From Smithella sp. (lineage in GTDB: Bacteria > Desulfobacterota > Syntrophia > Syntrophales > Smithellaceae), in NCBI GenBank assembly GCA_018056685.1, contig JAGPFC010000005.1:1-64000 (forward strand): a DNA stretch of 64,000 bases, read 5' to 3'. The notes under the pieces were generated by a model. It was not told the DNA's origin. It did not search any database and saw only the letters and a program-made list of their open reading frames with translations. Below are positions 47,089 to 55,697 of the stretch, one piece after another. Within the stretch, counting starts at the first letter, position 1. The number at the start of each line of letters is the position of its first letter. Both the position numbers and the translations under genes were made by a program.

Positions 47089-48408
47089 ATGCCATCAAAG
47101 CCGGTTATAGCCATTGTCGGACGTCCCAATGTCGGGAAGTCAACGCTTTTCAACAGAATTGCCGGAAAGCAAAAGGCCATCGTGATTGACGAGCCGGGAG
47201 CCACCCGCGACCGTAACTATATCGATTGTGTTTATCATGAGAAGTCTTTTACGCTGATTGATACCGGCGGCTTCGAACCCTCGACAGAAGAAAAAATTCT
47301 TGTGCAAATGCGTGAGCAGAGTAACCTGGCGATTGAAGAAGCGGATGTTATCATTTTCCTGATGGACGGAAAAGAAGGGCTGACGCATGCGGATGTGGAG
47401 ATTGCCAGACATTTGAGAGGCAAAAACAAAAAAGTATTTTATGTGGCCAATAAAGTTGACGGAGACCGTCATAGAGAACTGCTGACCGATTTTTACCGGT
47501 TGGGCATTGATGAAATCCATTCAATTTCCGCGCAGCATGGTCCGGGCGTCGACGAACTGCTGAATCTCATTGTTGAAGATTTTCCGGAAAATGCCCAAGA
47601 TAAGGGAGATAAAGAAACCGAGATCAAAGTGGCCATTGTCGGAAAGCCCAATGTGGGCAAATCATCGCTGGTGAATAAAATATTGGGCAAGGAAAGAAGT
47701 ATTGCCAATCCCACTCCAGGTACAACGCGCGATGCGATTGATTCCATCGTCAGGGTGCACGGGAAAAATTATCTCCTGATTGACACGGCGGGGATCCGCC
47801 GCAAAAGTAAAATCAGTCAAACACTGGAAAAATACAGTGTCGTGCAGGCACTGAAATCAATCAATCGCTGCGACATCGCGTTGGTCCTGATTGATGCTGA
47901 AGAAGGCATCACCGAGCAGGATGCAAAAATAATCGGCCTTGCTTATGAGCGTGGCAAAGCCTGTATCATTGTGGTGAACAAATGGGATACAATAGAAAAG
48001 GACAATTCCACTGTCGGAAAGTTTGTTGAAGATATCAAGGATAAAGTTAAATTTATGGACTTCGCGCCGATCATATTTATTTCGGCGGTCACCGGACAAC
48101 GGGCACCGAAAATATTTGATTTGATTGATACGGTCTACGCACAATACACGAAAAGAGTCGGCACATCGCCTTTAAATGATTTGCTGGAAAGATCCATCCG
48201 GAGAAATCCTCTGCCGCGCTTCCAGAACAGACAAATGCATATTGCCTATGCGACCCAGACAGATATAAAACCCCCCACCTTTGTCTTCTTTGTCAATAAT
48301 GAGAAGGGGATTCACTTTTCCTATGAACGCTATCTGATGAATCAGATACGTGAAGAATTCGGTTTCGACAGCGTACCCCTGAAACTTGTTTTTCGAAAAA
48401 AGCGCTGA
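47089..48408 (+). CDS. der: GTPase Der (EngA)
   Basis: A 439-aa double GTPase for 50S assembly: first G1 GRPNVGKST, second G1 GKPNVGKSS, with DEPGATRDRNY and PGTTRDAIDS switch regions and two NKxD motifs (NKVD, NKWD). C-terminal KH-like domain present. Normal length. Forms the rnc-radicalSAM-era-der transcription unit. Confidence 0.96.
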   Translation: MPSKPVIAIVGRPNVGKSTLFNRIAGKQKAIVIDEPGATRDRNYIDCVYHEKSFTLIDTGGFEPSTEEKILVQMREQSNLAIEEADVIIFLMDGKEGLTHADVEIARHLRGKNKKVFYVANKVDGDRHRELLTDFYRLGIDEIHSISAQHGPGVDELLNLIVEDFPENAQDKGDKETEIKVAIVGKPNVGKSSLVNKILGKERSIANPTPGTTRDAIDSIVRVHGKNYLLIDTAGIRRKSKISQTLEKYSVVQALKSINRCDIALVLIDAEEGITEQDAKIIGLAYERGKACIIVVNKWDTIEKDNSTVGKFVEDIKDKVKFMDFAPIIFISAVTGQRAPKIFDLIDTVYAQYTKRVGTSPLNDLLERSIRRNPLPRFQNRQMHIAYATQTDIKPPTFVFFVNNEKGIHFSYERYLMNQIREEFGFDSVPLKLVFRKKR

Positions 48409-48741
48409 TCATCCGGGAATGTGAATCATCATAATTCGTTATTCTGATTATGTTTCTGCCGGTTTGAAAAATGCTTCTCAGCTCCACGATGCCCTAGAAA
48501 GAACTCTCTGACGAAAAATGGTGCGGACTTGCGGACCGTCCGTGCAATATTTTAAATGCCCATTTATTGGTAATTCGTCCTTGACTTTTGAAAGAATTTC
48601 GAGCTAAAAAACATCATCGATAAGTAATCATTACAAGAATTAAGAAAACCTGAATATTTTTGTTGCCCTAAAATATTATTCAGTAATTCATTTTCAGTGC
48701 ATGATCAGTGCTTGCAACAACACATAACGGAGGTGGCCTCG
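48409..48741. other. Gene-free stretch after der
   Basis: No gene is evident and no clear terminator hairpin with T-run was found. A TTGACTTTTGAAAG near 48582 could be a -35 region of the lipoprotein gene, but no good -10 is at the right distance. Confidence 0.4.
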
Positions 48742-49317
48742 ATGAAACTGATAGATAGGATCAAATATTTTATCCTGTTTTTCTTCATATCCATATGTTT
48801 TGTTTCTATGACGTCTTGTGGTAATGTTTCAGACGATCACTATAAAAAAGATTGCCGTAATGAAATTAAAGATCGTGTTGCCGTCACTGGAGACCCCGAT
48901 GCCATCGATACCGATCCCGCTGAATCCGACAGCTATCACAGCCATACCTACTGGTACATGAGTCACGGTTTTGCAGAAACATTCACCTGCGGGGATAATG
49001 TGGATGGATGCGAAATGGATGTCATAACATTCTGCCCGGACACGTTATGTTCCGATGCTGATCGTAAGGATCAAATCATAGTTTCTCCTTCTCCCATTTC
49101 TGGACCCAATGGAAAAATCATAAGATTTGTAGTATTCGGCGCAGATGAAACGCCGGAAGTGATCGTTGTCACACAACACGCTTCATTTTCTGCGACACTG
49201 ACCACCATTGATTTTCAGGCAGGTGTCAAGTACTTTGGCCGATTTGATGTTCCGCAGAATGAAATAGTCGAACTTATCATCAATGGCCAATCTATTCCAT
49301 GGGACGGTAAACAATAA
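48742..49317 (+). CDS. Lipoprotein of unknown function
   Basis: A 191-aa protein. Start ATG 48742 with GGAGG ahead; a lipoprotein signal with lipobox SMTSC (Cys at about 27). The mature part is acidic and Cys-containing (KKDCRNE, FTCGDNVDGCEMD, FCPDTLC), possibly disulphide-linked, and has beta-rich segments toward the end. No family recognised. Isolated gene. Confidence 0.6.
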   Translation: MKLIDRIKYFILFFFISICFVSMTSCGNVSDDHYKKDCRNEIKDRVAVTGDPDAIDTDPAESDSYHSHTYWYMSHGFAETFTCGDNVDGCEMDVITFCPDTLCSDADRKDQIIVSPSPISGPNGKIIRFVVFGADETPEVIVVTQHASFSATLTTIDFQAGVKYFGRFDVPQNEIVELIINGQSIPWDGKQ

Positions 49318-49658
49318 CCACGTCGAAGATAAACTGTCATCCCATATGGATTAAACGTAATCCAATATTTTTCACGAAAGAATAGAACCAACGGCTGCTT
49401 GGGACCTGATGTATGAAGTATGCTGCCGCCACGATTCCTTGCAAAAAACATTCAATCTGATGTTGAGTTTTCTTTTTCCGACATAGGAATCTGGTCTGCC
49501 ATTGCCGCGAGGATAATGGATTTTCCGGAGATTGGCGAGCCGATTCCTTAGCTCATATCTGCCGTAATTCTCGGGATGTCGCCTTCCTGTTTCATTGAGG
49601 ATTATTTGCATATACCACCTTGTGGGTCATCCTTTTTTCGAAGACTGTAAAATAATTC
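49318..49658. other. Gene-free stretch before the regulator operon
   Basis: About 340 bases with no convincing gene; short reading frames on the minus strand lack ribosome sites and family resemblance. No repeat seen. Confidence 0.45.
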
Positions 49659-49708
49659 TTGACAAAAATTTGTTTTTTGTTATTTATACCGACCAGTCAG
49701 TATAAATA
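49659..49708 (+). promoter_or_regulatory. Promoter with overlapping TetR-type operator
   Basis: TTGACA (49659-49664) is followed after 16-18 bases by a T/A-rich -10 that lies inside a palindrome: TATTTATAC (49681-49689), CGACCAGTCA, GTATAAATA (49700-49708). The core ACCGACCAGTCAGT is typical of TetR-family operators. A bound repressor would cover the -10. The gene at 49943 starts about 235 bases downstream. Confidence 0.75.
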
Positions 49709-49942
49709 AATTAAACCATTGTCGCTGCGTTGCAGCATTTTGCGGACATTTCTGTAAATGCAGATTCAAGGGGGGGCTGTAGATGCATTCTTTAAATCAT
49801 GATTGCTGCCATACGCACTTTCCCGGTTGTTTCGTTCAGCCCTATGGTTGCCGTCTAGCATGGAAACTTCTTCTTGCTTACTGTCACCGCGATCCATCTG
49901 ATTCGGAAAACAAAAATGATGATTTTGCTGGAGGTTTTGCCA

Positions 49943-50719
49943 ATGCCCAAGATTGTTAATCATGATGAATACCGTCAAAAAATTCTGGCTAAATCCTTTA
50001 ATCTATTTACCCGCAAAGGGTATAACAATATCACCATGGATGAGATAGCCGCGGAGATCGGTGCCTCCAAAGGAATCCTCTATCATTATTTCCCCTCGAA
50101 AGAAAAAATTCTGGCTGAAATGATCACCTCAATAGGTTTTGAAAACACAGAGGAATATATCCTGAAAACCATTGCTCTGGAAAACATAAAAGATCGTTTT
50201 GATGTGATCGTCAATTTCTGGAGGGAAAAAGGTGAACTTTACAAAAAAATTCTGCTCCTGGGATTCGATATGTATCGAAATACAGGTATAAAAAAGTGGA
50301 AACCGGTATATGAAATTTTTGCTGAACGATATGTTTCCGGTATGGCGGAGCGGTTGAATATCTCGCGGCAGTTTTCACGTTCCATTTTCATTTATTTCCT
50401 TGGACTTTCTTTTCATGCAATAGCCACCGACAGCATGGAAGAGTACAATAAAGAAATTGATTTTCTGGATGTCATATTCAGACCCCTCATTGTGGATGCT
50501 CACGAAGACATCGATGAGGCCTCTGAAAAATTCAAAAAAATATACAAAACTTTTCTGGCCAACGAAGACATGGAGAAAACCTCGCAACAATTCAAAAAAG
50601 TTTTTAAAAATTTATTTGCCGATATGCCGGTTGTCCCAAAAGAATCTGTTCAAAAGAAACTGAAAAATGCAAAGACAGGAACGGCCAGGAAAAAAGTTAA
50701 AAGCGTCAAATCAAAATAA
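49943..50719 (+). CDS. TetR-family transcriptional regulator
   Basis: A 258-aa regulator. Start ATG 49943 is set by the GGAGG site. The N-terminal helix-turn-helix is canonical (LAKSFNLFTRKGYNNITMDEIAAEIGASKGILYHYFPSKEKIL). The ligand-binding part is longer than usual and ends in a Lys-rich tail (about 25 residues). As first gene behind an operator-promoter, it should control itself and the downstream catabolic genes, probably sensing a CoA ester or the free acid. The ligand is unknown. Confidence 0.9.
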   Translation: MPKIVNHDEYRQKILAKSFNLFTRKGYNNITMDEIAAEIGASKGILYHYFPSKEKILAEMITSIGFENTEEYILKTIALENIKDRFDVIVNFWREKGELYKKILLLGFDMYRNTGIKKWKPVYEIFAERYVSGMAERLNISRQFSRSIFIYFLGLSFHAIATDSMEEYNKEIDFLDVIFRPLIVDAHEDIDEASEKFKKIYKTFLANEDMEKTSQQFKKVFKNLFADMPVVPKESVQKKLKNAKTGTARKKVKSVKSK

Positions 50720-50822
50720 AATATTGAATCTCGCTTGAGTCGAAAAAATAAACAGAGGAAGGATAATCATCTGAAATAATAAATAAGCCGAACAAAAAAC
50801 AATAACCGGTCAAGGAGGAGCC

Positions 50823-52064
50823 ATGAATAAGAACCTCGATGAGTTGTTTGTTTACCCAAAGGAATTGGTGGATGAAGAATCAAAACGGATTATTCATCTG
50901 GTAGAGCAATGGGCGAACAAGGAAATTATTTCCAAACGTCAGGAGTATCGGGAAAATTACGAAAAGCTCTTTATCGAGAAGAGAAAATCACTTAATCTTA
51001 CCATTGGTTTGCAGAGGCTCACTTTACCGGAAGAACACGGGGGCTTCGGCTGGAACAGTCCCGCGAATGCTCCTGGGATTGTTTCCATCCTGGCAGAAAT
51101 CGGTCGTGCTGACGCGGCTATTGGCGTTGTCTCCGCTGTCAAGTACACCATTTTTGCCGCCATCAGCATGTTACCCCATCTGGAAAACGCATTGTGCGAC
51201 GCGCTGGCACCGATTTACTGCGCTGAAGAGTTAAAAACCCCCTCACTTATCCTGCCCGGCATTGGTGTGGTCGGGCAGGACACACCTCTGTTTTTAGGTC
51301 GGTCCATCATGGCAACCGTTGAGCCGGACGGTGAAGGTTATGCGGTCAATGGGAGAGATTTAAGACCCTTGAACAGTGGTGCTGTTGCCGATCTTTTCTG
51401 CGTGGTTTGTGCCGACAAACTGGGCAGGCCCTGTGTCGCATTGGTTCCCGGTGAAGATCAAAATATCACCCGCGGCAAGACGCTTCTGGAAACCGGTTTG
51501 AATGCCAGCGCCAATGCGGATGTCAGTTTCAACCATGTCAAAATCCCCCAAGCATACGTTATTAACCGCGAGGGTGTTGTCGAAGAAATCTACACCTGGC
51601 TGAACCTGCTTTTGGGAGGGGTCAGTGTCGGTGCAGGAATGAATTTCTTCGAAATCGTCGGTGACTGGTCCGAGACACGAACCATTAAGGGCGGATATAT
51701 GATGAAGGAAAATCCGCTTTGCGCTTCCGTTTTAGCCGACGTGGCCGATGAAGTCTTCACTGCCCGACTTCTCCTTTATAATCTGGCACACATCATGTCC
51801 AAACCCCAGGATTGGGGCTACAGTGGTTCGCAGCGGGTTTATACGTTTTCACAGGTCATCGGTTCGCAGGTGCAGCAGAAGGTCATGCGGGCAATCAACC
51901 GGGGACTGGAATTGATGGGTTCTGCCGGCTACTCCAAGGAATGGCATGTGGAAAAGCACTGGCGAGATGTCAAGACCATCCAGTCTTACCTTTGCGGAGT
52001 CGGCGCCGAGGGGCCGGTAAAAATGGATACAGCACGCTTTTTCTTTGACTGCAAGCAGATTTAA
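50823..52064 (+). CDS. Acyl-CoA dehydrogenase family protein 1
   Basis: A 413-aa flavoprotein. The dehydrogenase N-terminal helices, the middle beta domain and the C-terminal helical domain (SQVIGSQVQQKVMRAINRGLELMGSAGYSKEWHVEKHWRDVKTIQ) are present. The region that usually holds the catalytic YEGT reads YLCGVGAEGP, so the standard base seems lost. Strong AAGGAGGAG ribosome site. It pairs with the next gene, 15 bases downstream, whose protein shares the same C-terminal layout; a hetero-oligomer is conceivable. In the operon it precedes CoA-ester reductase-like genes. Confidence 0.85.
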   Translation: MNKNLDELFVYPKELVDEESKRIIHLVEQWANKEIISKRQEYRENYEKLFIEKRKSLNLTIGLQRLTLPEEHGGFGWNSPANAPGIVSILAEIGRADAAIGVVSAVKYTIFAAISMLPHLENALCDALAPIYCAEELKTPSLILPGIGVVGQDTPLFLGRSIMATVEPDGEGYAVNGRDLRPLNSGAVADLFCVVCADKLGRPCVALVPGEDQNITRGKTLLETGLNASANADVSFNHVKIPQAYVINREGVVEEIYTWLNLLLGGVSVGAGMNFFEIVGDWSETRTIKGGYMMKENPLCASVLADVADEVFTARLLLYNLAHIMSKPQDWGYSGSQRVYTFSQVIGSQVQQKVMRAINRGLELMGSAGYSKEWHVEKHWRDVKTIQSYLCGVGAEGPVKMDTARFFFDCKQI

Positions 52065-52079
52065 AAGGAGGCCACAAAT

Positions 52080-53360
52080 ATGAAAAACTTTGATGAATTC
52101 TCAAAACCTGATGAATATATATCACCGATGGATAAACCGCTGCGCATGGCGGTCAGAGAATGGGCTGCTAAGGAAGTCATGCCCAACCGGCGCAAATATG
52201 ATGAAGACTGGAAAAACCACCACATCATTGAACCGGCCTTCGATAAGCTTATGGGAAATAAGGGGCTTGGAATCCAGAAAGCCCTGTTTCCGCCGGAGCT
52301 GGGCGGCTGGGGCCTTGGACAGTCCGATTATGCCTTTACGGCTGCCGCTGCACTCGCCGAAGAGGTTGGACGCGCGGACACGGCGATGGCCGTGGCTTTT
52401 ATGGTAACCTACTGGCCGCTCACAACCATCCTTGTCGAACCCCATGTCAACTGGCGGCTTGCCAAAGAATTTGCTCCGATGTTCTGTGAAGCGGAGAAGG
52501 CCGTTTTTGCGGCCAACGCGATGACGGAACCGCAGGGCGGAGCGGACATTGAAAACATGGAAATTCTCGGAGGCAAAACGATTCGTACCACTGCCCGTCT
52601 CGATGGCAATGAATGGGTCATCAACGGCCATAAACTATGGCCGACCAATACCGGTGGTGTGGCCAAACTTTTCAGTGTACCCTGCACGACAAAACCGGGA
52701 TCAAATGATCCCAACGACTTTGCCATGATTTTTGTTCCCGCCGATGCCAAAGGTGTAACCCAGGGGGGCCCTTACGAAAAAGCCGGTATGGCTGCCGACA
52801 AGAACGGCGACATCTGGTTTGAAGACGTCAGGGTGCCCGTTTGGTATCGCGCCCACGGCCCGGGCATGGACGCCCAGGTCTTCCGCGAGATCATACCCTG
52901 GGGGCTGGTGGGCAGCATGGGCTTTATATGTGGGGCCATGCTTAATCTCTACGAAATTCTTTATGATTTTGTCTCCACCAGAACCTACAAAAACAGACCG
53001 CTGAAAGAAGACGACTGTATTGCCGGTATTATCGGCCGGATTGCAGGTGACATCGATATCTGCAGAATTCTGACCTTTGAAGCCGCCAGAATGGGCGACC
53101 GGCGCAACAAGCCCTACGGCTATCCCATCTATTCCGATGAAGTGGCCTGCAAGATGCGCAACCTCAAGGATTTTGTCTCCGACAGGGCGGTGGATGTTTT
53201 CGGCAAGGCGATGGATGTTCTGGGCAGCTACGGCGCCGACCGTGAATGGGATATTGAAAAACACTGGCGCGATATCAAAATCATTCAGTTGTGGATGGGC
53301 GGCAAGCAGCTTTGTCAGATGGAAGCGGCCCGTTATTTCTTCAACTGCAAGACCTTATAG
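52080..53360 (+). CDS. Acyl-CoA dehydrogenase family protein 2
   Basis: A 426-aa paralogue of the preceding enzyme. Features include MTEPQGGADIENM in the FAD/substrate region and DREWDIEKHWRDIKIIQLWMGG at the end. At the YEGT position it reads LWMGGKQ, so the usual catalytic Glu is absent here too. Both share the ending ARxFFxCK. Strong AGGAGG site. It is followed by three helical proteins of unknown family. Alternative bases are known in some acyl-CoA dehydrogenases, so activity cannot be excluded. Confidence 0.85.
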   Translation: MKNFDEFSKPDEYISPMDKPLRMAVREWAAKEVMPNRRKYDEDWKNHHIIEPAFDKLMGNKGLGIQKALFPPELGGWGLGQSDYAFTAAAALAEEVGRADTAMAVAFMVTYWPLTTILVEPHVNWRLAKEFAPMFCEAEKAVFAANAMTEPQGGADIENMEILGGKTIRTTARLDGNEWVINGHKLWPTNTGGVAKLFSVPCTTKPGSNDPNDFAMIFVPADAKGVTQGGPYEKAGMAADKNGDIWFEDVRVPVWYRAHGPGMDAQVFREIIPWGLVGSMGFICGAMLNLYEILYDFVSTRTYKNRPLKEDDCIAGIIGRIAGDIDICRILTFEAARMGDRRNKPYGYPIYSDEVACKMRNLKDFVSDRAVDVFGKAMDVLGSYGADREWDIEKHWRDIKIIQLWMGGKQLCQMEAARYFFNCKTL

Positions 53361-53371
53361 GAGAACGAATC

Positions 53372-53809
53372 ATGGAAGAAGCCAATAAAGGAGTCATCGA
53401 CTTAGCCGACCGAGTGCTTAAGGAACTGCTCAAGAAGCCGGGCTTCAAAGAAGGCGTCAGAACCGTCCTGCAGAATATTGATCCGGAATCCAGCCGCAGG
53501 CTGGTACGGACCATGCTGTGGCAGGATCCGGAATTTTTTCTCGGAGTGCTCGGTGCCGTTCCTTCTATTGTTAATTCCTTAATTCAAGGTGTGGATGAAG
53601 TGCTCATTCAAATCAATGAAAAGTTCTCACCGCAATTGCTTCACGATTTTATGAAGCCTTTGGTGTTGTCGATTGATAAGAAAACGCTGGAGAGTATCGT
53701 CCAGAATGGGAAAGTGCTGGCCAATCAGTTGTGGATTGTAGCGGAAGAAACCTACAATGAGCAACAGGCTTCCAATTCCAATACGGAGGGAAACGACCAT
53801 GGAAAATAA
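53372..53809 (+). CDS. Helical protein of unknown family, member 1
   Basis: A 145-aa, all-helical protein, start ATG 53372 behind GGAGAACG. No signal peptide, membrane segment or Cys cluster. It shares with the next two proteins a block WQDPEFFLGVLGAVPSIVN then INEKFSPQLLHDF (about residues 47-90). Its end overlaps the next gene by 11 bases. No known family is recognised. Placement between flavoprotein and reductase genes suggests a subunit or scaffold of the system. Confidence 0.8.
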   Translation: MEEANKGVIDLADRVLKELLKKPGFKEGVRTVLQNIDPESSRRLVRTMLWQDPEFFLGVLGAVPSIVNSLIQGVDEVLIQINEKFSPQLLHDFMKPLVLSIDKKTLESIVQNGKVLANQLWIVAEETYNEQQASNSNTEGNDHGK

Positions 53810-54440
53810 CGCCGCAATGCCCGCCGCAGGCGGAGTCATGAAAGAGGTGTTGAGCACACCCTTTGTGAAAGATTTGATTCGCAGTAATTTGCAAAACATC
53901 AAACCGGACCAGGCGCATCCGCTCGTCAAGACACTTATCTGGCAGGATCCGGAAGTTATTTTGTCCATTCTGGGTTCGATTCCTTCCGTTGTCAATTCCT
54001 GCACCGGCGCCCTGGCAGAGGCAGGAAGGCAAGTCAATGAGAAGTTCTCCGCTGAACTGCTCCGGGATTATCTCGGCAGCATTCTCAAAGACATTGATAC
54101 GGAGGAATTGAAAGCTCTGGTCGAGGCCTATGTCATCCTCGGAAAAAATCTCTGGGATGCTTCTCCTGAATTCAGGGACATGGTTGGCAAGATGTTGATA
54201 CAGGACGCGCCGCCGCTGATCGGGAAGGGCATCAGTTCGGCCTGCCGCTTCGTTAATGAAGCCGGCAGGGAAGACCCGCAGGTGGTGAGCAGGTTTGTGT
54301 CCGACGTTGTCGCCAATATTGACGGAAACGAGCTTAAGGATGCGTCCCATACGATTGTCAACGCGTTTTTGGATCAGAAGCTGCACTTGATTTCCTGGAC
54401 GTGGCAGCTGCTGCGAAAAAGAATGAAAAGAAGAAAGTAG
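53799..54440 (+). CDS. Helical protein of unknown family, member 2
   Basis: A 213-aa, helical protein, translationally coupled to member 1 (ATG 53799). It carries the shared block WQDPEVILSILGSIPSVVN and VNEKFSAELLRDYLGSI, then a second half with SRFVSDVVANIDGNELKDA, which resembles the first-half pattern again. It ends in a basic tail (RKRMKRRK). No membrane segment is certain, though WTWQLL near the end is hydrophobic. Function unknown. Confidence 0.8.
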   Translation: MENNAAMPAAGGVMKEVLSTPFVKDLIRSNLQNIKPDQAHPLVKTLIWQDPEVILSILGSIPSVVNSCTGALAEAGRQVNEKFSAELLRDYLGSILKDIDTEELKALVEAYVILGKNLWDASPEFRDMVGKMLIQDAPPLIGKGISSACRFVNEAGREDPQVVSRFVSDVVANIDGNELKDASHTIVNAFLDQKLHLISWTWQLLRKRMKRRK

Positions 54441-54467
54441 TCTTTTAAACGAATGGAGGCATGTTCC

Positions 54468-55697
54468 ATGAGTGATGTTGAAAAACAGGTTCAAACCGAT
54501 CCCACCGCCAAAGTATTGGGCGAGATCATCTGGAGGGTTGCCAAAACACCTCCGGCAAAAAGTTTAGTCATGTCCGTCGTTCGTGCTGCGTTGAAAGACT
54601 GGTCCGGTGACAGCAGGTTCAGAGAGCACATATCCGCCAACGTGGAAAAGACGATTGATCATGTTCTTTCAATGGGAAGGGAGGAAAGCAGGATTGCCGA
54701 AGATGCAAGTTATGCGGAAAGCCTTCGCCCCATTGTCCGGGAGTTGGTCGAAAAAATTGATTTCGGCGAAATAAAGGAAGCCGCGGACTTTCACCAGGAA
54801 AACATTGCGGCCGCTGTCATGATGATTAACGAGGAGCTCTGGCGGTATCCGGCCAAAGTCATTTGTCTGCTATCACTGGTTCCCGCCGTTGTGAATATGG
54901 GTGTTTCGACGGCAAAGGAAAGCCTGGTGCCGATTAACAAGCTGGCACCGGATCTTCTGGCGGACGTGGTTTTTTCACTCGTTGATAACATCGATGGTAA
55001 AAATATCGGGAGGCTGATTAACGAATTGGCTGAACTGGTGCGTAAGATACATACCGGCAGCACACTGCTGGGCGAGCCGGGTAAACCTCAGCTTCCCTAT
55101 ACCTTGTCCCGATTAACCGGAGAGACCATGAGCACGGTGGATATTAATCTGCTGCTGAAGGTCAGAAAACTCCTGGCAGAGATCAAAGAGGTTTCCTTAA
55201 AGGCTTTCATCGATCAATTGGATCAAAGTCCGGAACTCTCCAGGGAATTTTTCCAGGACCATTTTCTTTCCGTTGTCGCTTTTATCCGAAACTGGAGCCG
55301 CAAGGCCGATGCCTTTGAACGCCTGTTTTCCGAAGAAGATATTGCCCGCGAATTTGCCAGGGGCATGGGCGAGATTGATGCTCAGGAAGTGGCGAATACC
55401 ATCAGCATGCTGTGCGGTATCGTGAACCGGGTGCGGGCCGTGACGCCCGGCGTTATCAAGAACACCCTGTCTCAGGCTATCAACGCGGTGGATGCCGATG
55501 AAGCCGGTGAAACCGTTCGCTGGCTGACCGAGGACATTGTGGAATCGCTCAAGCCGGTGGCGTCTGAAGTGCTGCCGCCTGTCATAAGAGGAATAGCAGA
55601 TCTGCTGAGGCCGGAACCGGGGAACGGTTCCGCTGAAATACAGGAGGCCCTCGATTATTTGAAAAAAGCAATGAACGGTAAGGAGGCAGTCATATGA
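54468..55697 (+). CDS. Helical protein of unknown family, member 3
   Basis: A 409-aa, helical protein; start ATG 54468 with GGAGG 8 bases ahead. It seems to hold two or three copies of the shared unit: VICLLSLVPAVVN, LAPDLLADVVFSLVDNIDGKN, then AREFARGMGEIDAQEVANTI and NTLSQAINAVDADEAGETV. The recurring pattern D-x-L-x-x-x-x-x-x-I-D is seen across all three members. Its stop overlaps the start of the next gene (ATGA). No family recognised. Confidence 0.8.
   Translation: MSDVEKQVQTDPTAKVLGEIIWRVAKTPPAKSLVMSVVRAALKDWSGDSRFREHISANVEKTIDHVLSMGREESRIAEDASYAESLRPIVRELVEKIDFGEIKEAADFHQENIAAAVMMINEELWRYPAKVICLLSLVPAVVNMGVSTAKESLVPINKLAPDLLADVVFSLVDNIDGKNIGRLINELAELVRKIHTGSTLLGEPGKPQLPYTLSRLTGETMSTVDINLLLKVRKLLAEIKEVSLKAFIDQLDQSPELSREFFQDHFLSVVAFIRNWSRKADAFERLFSEEDIAREFARGMGEIDAQEVANTISMLCGIVNRVRAVTPGVIKNTLSQAINAVDADEAGETVRWLTEDIVESLKPVASEVLPPVIRGIADLLRPEPGNGSAEIQEALDYLKKAMNGKEAVI

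Noticed and set aside
49215..49611. Two short minus-strand frames after the lipoprotein gene
   Set aside because: No ribosome sites, mutual overlap and no recognisable family.
53649..54494. 281-codon minus-strand frame across the helical protein genes
   Set aside because: Runs against an operon of overlapping plus-strand genes with good ribosome sites; composition is that of an antisense shadow.
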